Below are positions 35,642-46,799 of a stretch of 64,000 bases of DNA, piece after piece (the first letter of the stretch is position 1; each line of letters opens with the position of its first letter). Origin of the DNA: Perognathus longimembris pacificus. Its lineage: Eukaryota; Chordata; Mammalia; Rodentia; Heteromyidae. Under the pieces are notes generated by a model. The model was not told the origin of the DNA, searched no databases, and saw nothing but the letters and a program-made list of their open reading frames with translations. Position numbers and translations under genes: made by a program. The stretch lies in contig NC_063172.1 in NCBI RefSeq assembly GCF_023159225.1, forward strand, positions 44,149,832-44,213,831. The letters are read 5' to 3'.

Positions 35642-36137
35642 CCTCATTTTCTTAATAGTAACTTTTAGCAAACAGAAGTAATCCAATTCATTGTATCTGG
35701 TGGTGATGAGTCTTACACCTAGTCCAAGAAACATTTGCCTACTTCAGATTGGAAAGATTGTATATAGAAAGAAAATTCCTGTCTAGATGCTTTATAGTTC
35801 TAAGTTTTATGTTTAGGACTATCATCCATTTCAAGTTAATTTTGTGTATGGAATGAAATATATACCTGTCTATTCCTGTATTCCTACTTGTGTGTTAGCT
35901 TTAAAATTGAGACCTTAATCCGTGCACACTTGCTACCTTACAAACTCAAAAATATGGTCACCAGTAGTATTGTGTATCTGTTTAGGACTTAATACTTGTC
36001 AAAGCTTTAATGTGTTTATATTAGTATGCTAGTAGTCTTAATTAATTGCCTACTATGTCCCAGTGTTCTCTCTGCTCTTCCTATATACTTTCCCTGTGAC
36101 CTTCTTTTAAATGTTTATTTTTTTTAACATTTTATTT

Positions 36138-36376
36138 ATTTATTATTATTTTTGCTGCTCCCAGGGCCTAGGCTTTGTCCCTGAGCCCCTCTGTGCTCAA
36201 AGCTAGTGTTCTACTACTTGAACCACAGTGCCATTTCTGGCTTTTTTTTGAATAGTTTATTGGAGATAAGAGTCTCATGGACTTTCCTGCCCCAGATAGC
36301 TTTGAACCTTGATCCTCAGATCTCAGCCCCCTGATTGGCTAGGATTACAGCCAGTGAGTCACCACTGCCTGGCTTT
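36138..36376 (-). mobile_element. B1-Geo SINE (antisense)
   Basis: 'TTTGCTGCTCCCAGGGCCTAG' Geo half and a diverged B1-type half to 'CACCACTGCCTGGC'. It abuts the poly(T) start of the L1 on its right. Confidence 0.8.
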
Positions 36377-36762
36377 TTATTGTTATTTTAAGGAATTATA
36401 CAAAGAGTTACAAGTTTTATAACTCAGGTTATGCATACAATGCTTCTTGGATACTTCTACCCTTCTTTCACTTTACCATATTTTCCCCTCCCATCCCTAA
36501 CCACAAGTTACATAGTTCATTTTTTAGCATAGTGTATATACCATACCATAACTTCATTTGCTTGCCCTTCTACCCTCCATTCCAGTGCCCCCTTTGCTCA
36601 TCTCCCCCAAAAGAAAAAAAATTAAAATAGTAACAGAAAAGCCATGTTCCCAATTCTTGAAATTTGTTTTGATAGAGGAGTTGCACATTTGGATCCCTCC
36701 CTTTCATATGCTCTCCTTTAGTCAGTTTGTGTATAAGCCCTGTGTAAGTTATCATGTTTTTT

Positions 36763-36965
36763 TTTTTTTTTTTGGCCAGTCCTGGGCCTTGGACTCAGGG
36801 CCTGAGCACTGTCCCTGGCTTCTTCCCGCTCAAGGCTAGCACTCTGCCACTTGAGCCACAGCGCCGCTTCTGGCCGTTTTCTGTATATGTGGTGCTGGGG
36901 AATCGAACCCAGGGCCTCATGTATACGAGGCAGGCTTTCTTGCCACTAGGCCATATCCCCAGCCC
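36763..36965 (-). mobile_element. IDL-Geo SINE (antisense) in L1
   Basis: Flanked by AGTTATCATGTTTT at about 36746 and 36966, a 14-bp perfect duplication. Complete Geo and ID-like halves. Confidence 0.94.
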
Positions 36966-37442
36966 AGTTATCATGTTTTATTGTGTTTTAGATCTAGCTT
37001 CCACATATGAGAGAGGGCATATGCCATTTTTTCTCTGAGCATGGCTTACTTCACTTAACATGATTTGTTCTAGGTCCATCAATTTTTCTGTATATGATAT
37101 ATTATTCTTTCTAATGGATGAGTAAAATTCCGTTGTGTATAGACACCACATTTTCTTGATCCACTCATCTAGTGTAGTGCTTCTGGCCTGTTTCCATAAC
37201 TTGCCTATTGTGAATAGTGCAGCAATGAGCATGGATATGCAAGTATCTTTACCATATCCTAACATGTAACACTGGTAGATGCCCAAAAGTAGTATGGCTG
37301 CATCATAGGGTAGTTCTATATTTAGCTTTTTAAGGAATATTCAAACTATCATCCAGAGTGGTTGTACTAGTTTACCTTCCCACCAACCGTGTAATAGGGT
37401 TCCTTTTTCCCCACATCTCTGACATTTGTTGTTTGAATTCTT

Positions 37443-37650
37443 TTTTATTTTTTATTTTTATTTTTTTGCCAGTCCTGGGGCCTGCACTCAGGGCCTGAGC
37501 ACTGTCCCTGGCTTCTTTTTGCTCAAAGCTCTACCACTCGAGCAACAGCACCACTTCTGGCTTTTTCTATACATGTGGTGCTGAGAAATCAAAGCTAGGG
37601 CTTCACGTATGTAGAGCAAGTACTCTACCAGTAGGCCATTTTCCCAGCCC
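37443..37650 (-). mobile_element. IDL-Geo SINE (antisense) in L1
   Basis: Flanked by TGTTGTTTGAATTCTTT at about 37427 and 37653, a 17-bp perfect duplication. A T-rich tail with TTTTTA repeats. Confidence 0.94.
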
Positions 37651-38185
37651 CCTGTTGTTTGAATTCTTTATGGTGGCCAATCTTACTGGAGTGAGATGGA
37701 AACTCAGTGTTGTTTTGATTTACATTTCCTTTATAACCAGAGATGTTGAGCATTTCCTCATGTGTGTATTGGTCATTCTTACTTCTTCTTCTGAGAACTC
37801 TCGTTTTAGTTCTGTTGTCCATTCCTTGATTTTTTTATTCATGTTGATTAGTTTCTTGAGCTCCTTGTGTATTTGGATATTAGCTGTATCAGATGTATAG
37901 CTGGTAAGATCTTCTCCCAGTCTGTTGGCTGTCTTTCTAGGTTTTTAATTATGTCTTTTGCTGTGCTGAACCTTTTTATTTTGGTGTAATCCCATTTGTC
38001 AAGTCTCTCCTATTTTCTGTGCCCCTGAGACTCTTTTCAAAAAGTTCCTGACTACACCTATACTGTAAGCTCTAGGGTTTCTCCCACTCCACTTTGCAGT
38101 AGTTTTAGAGTTTCAGGTTTGATGGTAAGGTCTTTCATCTACTTTGAATTGATATTGGTGCATAGTGACAGTTTTCCTGTAATTT

Positions 38186-38499
38186 TTGTAAGTTCTTATA
38201 TACGTACAGTCTTCATTTTATTGAAGAAGAGACTAAGGCATGGAGTTGCTTGATTACTTACATAAGACCACACAACTAAGTCAGTCCTAGAGCTGAGATT
38301 CCAAACAAAAATGATGGTTCATTTTTACCTTCCATAGTAGAATAATAAGGCAATACAGTCTACAGTAAACCAAAATGCGCTCCTATGGATCATTCAAAAA
38401 GTGTCTTGTTTGAAGGTAACATCTCAACACTGTAGTTACGTATTCAGCCAGCACTTGTGCATTCTGTTCTACTGGTAGAAATCTTTGGTTTGGTTGTAA
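38186..38499. other. Unassigned sequence
   Basis: Short stretch between L1 and SINE with nothing assignable. Confidence 0.4.
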
Positions 38500-38513
38500 A
38501 AAGTATTACAAAG

Positions 38514-38738
38514 GGGGCTGGGAATATAGCCTAGTGTCAAGAGTGCTTGCCTAGTATACATGAAGCCCTGGGTTCAATTCCCCAGCACCACATATACAGA
38601 AAACGGCCAGAAGTGGTGCTGTGGCTCAAGTGGCAAAGTGCTAGCCTTGAGCAAAAAGAAGCCAGGGACAGTACTCAGGCCTTGAGTCCAAGCCCCTGGA
38701 CTGGCAAAAACAAAAACAAATAAAGATTATTTTTTTTT
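38514..38738 (+). mobile_element. IDL-Geo SINE with perfect target duplication
   Basis: Complete copy flanked by AAAGTATTACAAAG at 38500-38513 and 38739-38752. The tail is A-rich with an added T-run. Confidence 0.95.
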
Positions 38739-38752
38739 AAAGTATTACAAAG

Positions 38753-39676
38753 AACTATTTATCACACAGGAGTAATGAACAGGACATCAGATGGAGCTGG
38801 GTGAAGAGTGGAAACCTATTGATGTTTTGCATAGACCTCTATATGTAGGCTGAAGATAATCTTACACAATATTTTTTGTGTGGCTGCCTTTTGGCTGTGA
38901 CCTGTCACAAGAGGTCAGGGCAAGCATTTTCTACTTGTGGTATCCTATCAGTGCTCAACATTTAGATTTCAGATGCTCAAGTTAAAGATGCTGAACCTGT
39001 ATAATCAAGAATTTGCCTTCTTGAGTTCTCTGAATTTGGTCCTGTGGCTGTGACCATACTGCAGTTCTCTGGGACTCGGGTCTCACACCTCTTAATCAGT
39101 TCCAACAGCCAAGGAGCACAGGAGTCAAGTGCACAGTGTGTGTGTGGATGCAACTGATCAAACTGCTTTGACTTTTAAAAAGAGCAGAATCATGTGCTTT
39201 GTTTCACTTTAAGAATATTTCTGGACTGTCATTTAAATGCCACCTTAGACTGTGGAAAGTCCTCTGGGTTAATAGATGTGAGAAAAAAAAGACCAGATTC
39301 TAGTCTAGACATTGTTTAGAAGCAACTGTGAGTTGCATTTTCATTCATTTATTTGTCCAATCACTCAGGTGTTTATTCACCCATCCATTTGTCATTCAAC
39401 AGGCAGTTAGTTCTAGGCTAAATGCTGCTTGGTTGACATCTGTACTCTCCATATTATTGTCCAGGTTATTTATTCCCTGTTCTTAGAGAAGTATAAGATC
39501 GAAATTAGTATGAACTTGATGAAATTCAGACGAGGAATAGAGGAGACACAGAGAGGTAAGAATATTTTAACTGTAAAATACATGGAGGAAGAAGAATATA
39601 ATTATTCTTATGGTTCTGTTTCAACATTAAGATACCTTGGAATAGTGTTCATTAAATTTGGCAGTATATTTACTCT
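38753..39676. other. Unassigned sequence
   Basis: No gene or confident repeat. The open frame from 39429 runs into the neighbouring TG repeat. Confidence 0.4.
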
Positions 39677-39910
39677 GTGTGTGTGTGTGTGCGTGTGCGT
39701 GTGTATGCCAGTACTGGGGCTTGAACTCAAGACCTGAGCACTGTCTCTTAGCTTTTTCACTCAAGGCTAGTGCTCTACCACTTGAGCCACAGCTCCACTA
39801 CCAGCTATTTTGGTGATTAAATGGAGCTAAAAGTCTCATGGCTTTCCTATCCCATGATCCGCAGATCTTTGCCTCCTGAGTAGCTAGGATTCCAGGTGTG
39901 AGCCACCAGC
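39677..39910 (-). mobile_element. B1-Geo SINE (antisense) with TG tail
   Basis: A TG microsatellite (39678-39703) stands where the tail would be. The antisense Geo half (GCCAGTACTGGGGCTTGAAC) and B1-type half (GAGTAGCTAGGATTCCAGG) follow. Confidence 0.87.
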
Positions 39911-41658
39911 TCATTTATTTTTTCATTAAATAAATCAACAAATAACTTTTAGGTATTTTAAGACATTGCAATAATTTAACTTTTTACTGGAAAGTAATTG
40001 TATAAACTTCATGTTTTAGTTTAATATTCACAATATTCCCAGCTGCATTAGCCAGTTGGTTATTTATATGAATGTAAGACTGACTGATAAATGTACTTAG
40101 ATTGGGGGGGGGGGGATGGAGGGGGTAGAAATAGTTTTAAAGTGTTTTGCAAAGATGTGGGTCTGATGATTAGGGTCACTGGTTTGTGGAAATTGCTTCA
40201 CTTCTATCTACCTCACAGTCATTTTCCAAAATACTTTTTAGGTTTCCAGCTAAAGTACGATTGTCATTCCAGGGTCCTGAATTATGGCAGATATCTGAGG
40301 CCAGGAGCAGAGACTGCCAAGGCTAGGCTGGGAAAGAAACAAAGAGAGGGCCAGACCCAGAAGCTGGCAGGCCCAGGGGTGCTTAGAAACCAGCAGTTAA
40401 AGATGGAGCCAGGGAATAAGAGTCAGAACTGCATATGGCTGTGCCATGCCAGTGGTCAGAATGGTCAGGAGGTGGCTGCAAGGAGCTTGGAAACAGTCTA
40501 TATTTATCTGCTGGCAAGCATTTTCTAGGCTTTTCTTTGTGGCAGAGGCTGCTCTTAGGTGTGCTGACCTGGTGAGCCCCAAGGAGAGTTGTTCTGACAG
40601 TGGAGTGAGGACATGTGCGGACCTGCCAGGTAAGGAGGGCCTATAGCAGCAGCTCAAGTCCTCTCACTTCTGCACTCCCTTCCCCGTGTCAGGTGACTTC
40701 TGCTTCTCATCTGGAAAGCTTTTCTGGTACAACAGTGGCCCCTCATCTTCTCCATCTCTAAGGAGATTAGTTAGTTACAAGGTAGGAAGTTGAATGGCTT
40801 GGGGCTTTAATCTCCTGGTTATTCTGAGGCTGTTTGATGTTAGCTCTTCCTTCAGACTAGGGCTTTGAAAGGGGCTTATTCTTTTTCTGTGACAGAAAAA
40901 TGACCAGGATACAGCCATATTTTAAATTCCAAGAGCCCTTACATCTGTCTGCTTCATGAATTCTGTGTGCAAATATACACAGTAATGTTTACAGAACATT
41001 TCTTTTCTTCTCTCGCTGTCTAATGCATTTTTGTTTCTTATGCCTCTTGGCTCATTTTTATGCCATTAGGTGATAGCTGGGCTAAGATATCCATGCTGGT
41101 TGCTGGGCAGGTGAGGCGGTGGGAATACATGAATGCAGGACCAAGCACATAGGCTTAGCCAGCCAGTCCTCTTTAATTGTTTACTTATTTCCCTCTTAAC
41201 AAGTAGCAGCAGGCCTGTTATGGTGCTTCTTAGCAGCTGGAAACTTGAAAACTTCAGCTTGACTTAGACAAATCCAGCTTGGATTTTAGGATTTGAAAAA
41301 AAAGAAAAGTAAAAAGGTAAATGTTTTGAAGAGTAATAAAATATTATTTCATATGTGTTTTAGAGGATCCAGTTTACTTAAAAATCCATATTTATAATCA
41401 CCATATTAACTGTACTTATATACAAGAGCTTCATGACATTGAAGATTTGATGTTTCTAATTGTTTTAAAACTTCTATAATCAATTTGACAATGTTCATTT
41501 GCTCAGTAAATGCTTTAGTCTCATTTACAATACAAAATATTATTTTTATTTATATCCACATTATATAGCATTTTATTCCAAATATAACTGGGCTACTCAT
41601 TCTGGTGTGGCATACAGTCTACATCATCCCTACTCCTGTTTTCTTTTATTCACAGGTA
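39911..41658. other. Unassigned sequence
   Basis: About 1.7 kb with a G-run at 40105-40114. The 145-codon open frame at 40091-40528 starts at that run and has no recognised motif. No repeat seen. Confidence 0.45.
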
Positions 41659-41672
41659 TAACTTATTTTCTT

Positions 41673-41839
41673 TTTTATTTTTATTCTTTTTCATTTCTTT
41701 ATTATCAAAGTGATATACAGAGGGGTTACAGTTTCATATGTAAGGCAACTTGTTACCTCCTTCCTAATTTTTCTCCCCCTTCCCCTCTCCCCATTTCTCT
41801 CTCTCCCCCCATGAGTTATACAGTTGTTTTACACAGTAT
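41673..41839 (-). mobile_element. L1 3' UTR stub (antisense) with perfect duplication
   Basis: 167-bp antisense insert. A T-rich tail and 'GATATACAGAGGGGTTACAG' are the complement of the L1 3' end seen at 4630-4665 and 27160-27190. Flanked by TAACTTATTTTCTT at 41659-41672 and 41840-41853, 14 bp perfect. Confidence 0.94.
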
Positions 41840-41853
41840 TAACTTATTTTCTT

Positions 41854-42815
41854 GGACATAATAATTAAATCTGCATTTTTGGCTAAAAACGAGACATCTA
41901 GCTCTAGAACTTTATAGGTTAGATGAGCAGAAACAGAAGAATTTTTTTCTCATAATCTTCCAAGTTTGAAATTGGTACTGTTTTTCTCCCTAAGAAATGA
42001 TAGGTTTACAGTTTGGACTTGGTCGCTTCTGTCATGTGACCTTTCCCTTTAATTTTCATAGCATTGTGATCATTATTCAATGAGGGACTCAATTGAAAGT
42101 CACTGGGATTCTGGAGCTCAAGCCTGAATAAGAAGGAGGCAGATGGGAGGAGGATTCAGATGAGGAGAAGTAAAGCATAGATTTGGGACAACATGGTTGC
42201 TGGTGCGTTCTATAGAACACTGCACACCCCATCACAAAAAACTCCAATTAACCCACAAAGCATAACCAATTTCCCTCTTAGCCAAGAGGAGGAGGAAGCA
42301 TATGGAAGCTGATAGAAAGGATTTCCAGTCCAATTAAAAGGCAGATAAATCAGAGGATGCAAGCTCCTGAAGCTGTCTGATCTTTTGCCTATGATTTGTC
42401 TCCAGTGCAATTGACAGCCCCAACCAGCAATTACTACACAAAGACTGGTATAGTTGGAGACTGGTCCAACAGTGAGCAAAGACTTGACCATTCACATGAA
42501 GTTAATTATTAAAGGTTGTCAGATGTCAGAGTGGGAACTGGTAATATGGTGGTTAAATGCCCACCACATGTCTAATTTGAGTTGTACTCACTATCTTCAG
42601 CACCAGTTCAAATTAAGTCTACATTAATGCCTGATGACTCCCAGCTGTGCAGCCTACAACTTTCTGTACTCTTCTGGGCAGAAGGGGAGATTTGCATACC
42701 AGATAGTGGCAGGAATGACTGTGAAAGATGTGTATTTCTCTTTGTTGGAATAAGCTATGAGTTTAAACCATAGTTCTTATTTTATAACCATCATCATGCT
42801 TAAGAAAATAGTGAT
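41854..42815. other. Unassigned sequence
   Basis: No gene or recognisable repeat. Confidence 0.45.
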
Positions 42816-42819
42816 CTGA

Positions 42820-43200
42820 GCCAGGCGCCAGTGGCTCAGGCCTATAATCCTAACTACTCAGGAGGCTAAGATGTGAGATGCATGAGACTTGTATCTGCAA
42901 TTAACCAGCAGAAAGGCAGAAGTGAAGCTGTGGCTCAAATGGTAGAGTTCTAGCCTTGAGTAAATAGCTAAGGGAGAGCGCCCAGACCCTGAGTTCAAGC
43001 TTTACTACATGAAAAAGATGGAAAGAAGGAAGAAAAAAAGGAAGAAGGAAGAGAGAAAAAGTGAGAGAAAGAGACAGAAGGCAGACAGGCAGGCAGGCAG
43101 GAAGGAAGGTAGGCAGGCAGGAAGGAAGGAAAGAAGGAAGGAAGGAAGGAAGCAAGCAAAGAAGGAAGGAAGGAAGGAAAGAAAGAAAGAAAGAAGGGAA
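42820..43200 (+). mobile_element. B1-Geo SINE with expanded GGAA tail
   Basis: B1-type half, Geo half to 'GAGTTCAAGC', then about 185 bp of GGAA, GAAA and GGCA repeats as tail (43015-43200). Flanks AAAATAGTGATCTG and AAAATGTTGATCTG (about 42805 and 43199) bracket both SINE and microsatellite, so the microsatellite grew from the SINE tail. Confidence 0.92.
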
Positions 43201-43214
43201 AATGTTGATCTGCA

Positions 43215-46200
43215 AATTAGCTTGTTTCATAACTTTTTTTTTTTCAAATTAGCTCTTGATGCCACCAATCCAGCTTATTGAAGATGATTCCAGGTGAAAC
43301 AATATGCATGTTGTTAATGGGAGCTAAGTCAGCCTCAGAGAAATCAGAATTTGCTTGATTAAGAATAAAAATAAGACCTGTCTCAACAATAATTCTCTAT
43401 TAAACTTGATGAGTTTATGTTTAGGGCTGCCAAAGTGCTTTTTTTGGTGGCATAGAGAATCATAGTTTGGAATATAGTGCTCCAAACAGGTGACTGGAAC
43501 TGTGGCCATGGTGCCCACCTGCTCAGCATTTGGTTAAGGGAGTTCTCCAGGGGGTCTTGCACCATGCCAATGATCTCACAGCAGGGTTCCACCCATCCAG
43601 AAAGGCAGGGAGCAGGTGTCACACGGCTCCGAGGTACTTTCTGACGGTGTCCAGGGACTCCAGAAGCTCTGAGCATGGTGGCTGGTTTCCAGAAATCCAG
43701 AGGGCAGTGTGGGGAAGCCATGCAGAAATATTTTGGGGTCCTGGGCATATATAAGGCTTTGTGATACATGCTGAATGAAGGGTGTGGAAACTGGTAGGTT
43801 GGCATTTCATACTCTTGGCCATCGCATGGGCTGTCTTGTTAAAAAACAAAAAACAAAAACCTTCACACTTACCAGGCAGCTTGTGTTAGGCATTCAAGAA
43901 AAAGAAACACTTGTGAGAAGACCAGAATAGGAAATCTTTATTTATGAAATAGGCTGTATAGACACTACGTAAGTCATACCATCTCATCATATATAGTAAG
44001 CAAATTGGTATGAAATAATTTCATTAAAACACATACAAATTTTAAGAAAATGATATTTATTCTTAATATCTGTGTAATTTGATGCAAAATGTTGAATGGT
44101 AGGTAGATAAGGAAAACTAGGACTTTGATGAGATTTAAACATTTCTGATCATGCTTGAAGAAGAATTTGAGAAGCACAAGTGGATGTAAATGTGTGCTTA
44201 GCAAACAGCTGGAACTGTGACATGGAGCCCTTGATTGGGGCCAATAGACTATCTGACTGTTCCCATCAGAGTGCCTATAAAAAGCCTGTGCAGGGTATTG
44301 GCCTCTGGGAAGGAGCAGGAAGCAAAGGGCAGGCCTCAGCCTGGTCACTCTGGTTAGTGTTCTCTTTCTGTCCTCCAAGTGGGTGATTAGGAATCCAAAG
44401 CATAATGATCTGTTATGGATGGAGATCACAGTGTCTGTGGTTTCCAGAAGCTGCTGCTGACATTGTCTTGACAAGAGCTCCAGCTCAGAGGTCACACAAG
44501 TGGAGCTGTGGGCATGCTGTCCTGAGAAAACTTTAGGACGGGGGACGATGGGCATGGCACAGAATATGAGGTTGTTTTCTTTCATCAAATTTTATTGACT
44601 GAGCTGGACTACTACTTTCTTGCTTATCATTTCCAGAAATTAATTTGGTCTCTTCCTAGGGCACACAGCACCTGTGACTGTTGACACAGCAAGGCTTCCT
44701 CAAGAATAAGCAGGTGTAATGACTGTACCCGGGGTCATTTGGGGCCGTCTGACTCCAATAGCATGTAGCATGAGTGGAACACTCTCATGATGGCACATCT
44801 ATTTGCAAAGCTCTTTCACTTGAGTTTATTCTTCTGGTGTTCTGTCTTTACAAACAGTAACGAGCCCCATCCTTCTGCTCTGCTAGCAACTTCTCTCCCT
44901 TTCAGAACTGTCATTTTGATGACCTCTTCTGCATTTGACATCACACTTCTGCAAGGGCTTGAGTGCATGATTGGGGTAGAAATTACATTTGTGTGGTGGT
45001 ATTCACTAGATCTCATGAAATATAGCATGAAGGAATGGTGATATAAACTTATACTAGTTTACATGATTTATTTATATCATTTGTCTCAAGATGACTCAAC
45101 CAAATGTTTACTAAATGAAGCTGGCCTCCAGGAGCTGCAAACCATTCCAGTAAAACTCCCCCTGGCCACTAAAAGTGGTCCTTTGCCTGGGGATAAACTA
45201 GTTCCCTTGCTCACTGGTTTATCAGTGACCTTTGTAATTGGGCAGGATGGAGGAAAGCTTTCAAACTTAGCCCTAACTTTGCCATCCCTTTCTTTACAAG
45301 ATGGATGATCTTGAGAAAGTTGCTTAGGTCTTCAGCATTGTAATAACTTGGTTTGCAAAGCAGATGAAGCAACAAAACAGGTTGGTTCTGAGAAAGCAAC
45401 AGTGCTGCCCACAGCCCTGGCCATGTAACTAGAACTCAATTCAGGTGCCAGTCTTTTCCCTGTGGCTTTACACCATTGGTGTCATGACATCTCTTCTTTT
45501 AGTTATTATATATATCATTCATAATAGTTCACATGGATGATGTTTTTGAAATGTACTTTTAATTTTCTAACACCACAAATTCTACTAATTCAGGTTTTGT
45601 TTTGTGTCTGTCTTGTTAATATATAAGCTAGGGGTGGGGCTCTGGGGGGATGTGCACATATCTTGCTCATTTCAGTGTTCCTGGTGATTCTTTCATTCAG
45701 CATTCTTTTCACTCAGAAAAACATTTGTTGGATAAATAAGTCAATCTGACTCATATGGGATGGGGAGAGGGAATCCCATTGGAAAGATGGATGCTTCATG
45801 AACCAAAACCTGAGCTGCCCCCTAAGCCAGATCGCATGCTTTTCACTGGGACACTCAGCCTTGTTGTTGCTCAGGGGGGACCACTTTCCCCAGGCATGGC
45901 CTTGGGAAGAATTGTAATTCCTGAGGCAGAGTAAATGATGAAAAGAGTTCAAGAAACTTGCAACTTGATGGATTCTACTTGGAAAACCTTGGGGCAGATG
46001 AACTTAGTGCCTTCATTATTAGCCTGTTCTGGGTCACTATGTACAAGGCTTAGGTTAGCCAAAATTCACTATCATGTCAGGTTTTGTGTCCATGACATTT
46101 CTTTTCTCTTTCCTGTCTTGTGCTGCATAGGTTTATTCTTCAGATTTTATCCTGGAGACCACTTTCTGTACCATATAAGCACAGGTGCTTTTGAATCACC

Positions 46201-46398
46201 TATTGCCCATTCATGAAGGATATCATACTGCACTGTAATTTCCTTATGTTCTCTATCTCCCTCCAAACTTGAAGTTTCTAATGAACAATAGGTATGTTCA
46301 TCTTGTATGATACCCAGAACTAGCACAGCTAGTTAAATGCTCATTTTTTGTTTCTTCAACTGGAAGTTTAAGATAGAAACTCCCTATGAAAACCAGTT
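43215..46398. other. Unassigned sequence, largest repeat-poor block
   Basis: About 3.2 kb without recognisable transposons. It holds a 204-codon open frame on the - strand (43974-44588) and a 140-codon one (43383-43805), neither with a motif I recognise. An A-rich stretch (AAAAAACAAAAAACAAAAAC) at 43840-43860 could mark a retrocopy end, without a clear poly(A) signal. Confidence 0.45.
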
Positions 46399-46402
46399 TT
46401 GT

Positions 46403-46790
46403 GACTAGCACTGGTGGTTCATGCCTGTAATCCTTAGCTACTCAGGAGGCTGAGATCTGAGGATTGGAATTCAAAGCCAACCCAGGCAGAAGAGTCAATG
46501 AGATTCTTCTTTCCAATTAACCACCAGAAAACCAGAAGTACCAGGGTGGCTCAAAATTGTACAGCATTAACCTTGAGCAAAAAAAGCTCAGGGACAGTGC
46601 CCAGGTCCTGAGCTCAAGCCCCAGGACTGACAAAAAGAAAAGAAAAGAAAGGAAAGAAAAGAGAGGGGTGGGGGGAGGAAGGAAGGAAGGAAAAAAGGAA
46701 GAAAGAAAGAAGGAAGGAAGGAAGGAAGGAAGGAAGGAAGGAAGGAAGGAAGGGAGAGAAGAAAAGAAAAAGCAGAGAGGGGGGGAAACC
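46403..46790 (+). mobile_element. B1-Geo SINE with expanded GGAA tail
   Basis: Complete B1-type and Geo halves to 'CCCCAGGACTGAC', then A-rich, then GGAA repeats (46675-46770) and an A/G-rich end. Confidence 0.9.
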
Positions 46791-46799
46791 CTGGTTTCT

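Larger units (their letters stand above)
34060..35895 (-). mobile_element. Ancient L1 (L1M-type), antisense, heavily interrupted
   Basis: The + strand carries the classic antisense order of an old L1 3' half: 'GATGGAAATGGAATCACATG', 'GAATATTCCACTGTGG', 'TTTATCAGCTGTATGTTTGC', 'CCCATTCTGTGACTTGTCTG', 'GGACTATCATCCATTTCAAG' and 'TTAATTTTGTGTATGGAATG'. No frame survives. An antisense LTR (34238-34757), a B1 (35128-35247) and an IDL-Geo SINE (35423-35641) have inserted in it. Confidence 0.85.
36377..38185 (-). mobile_element. L1, antisense, with two SINE insertions
   Basis: On the - strand it reads ORF2 3' part and 3' UTR. The C-terminal ORF2 tail is legible at 36978-37286 ([36 protein letters not shown]). 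Further upstream codons lie around 37650-38180, with multiple stops. It is 5'-truncated near 38185 and older than elements A-D. IDL-Geo SINEs at 36763-36965 and 37443-37650 interrupt it with legible duplications. Confidence 0.9.

Noticed and set aside
43383..43860. Possible retrocopy ending in an A-rich stretch on the + strand
   Set aside because: No AATAAA signal, no flanking duplication, and no recognisable protein on either strand.
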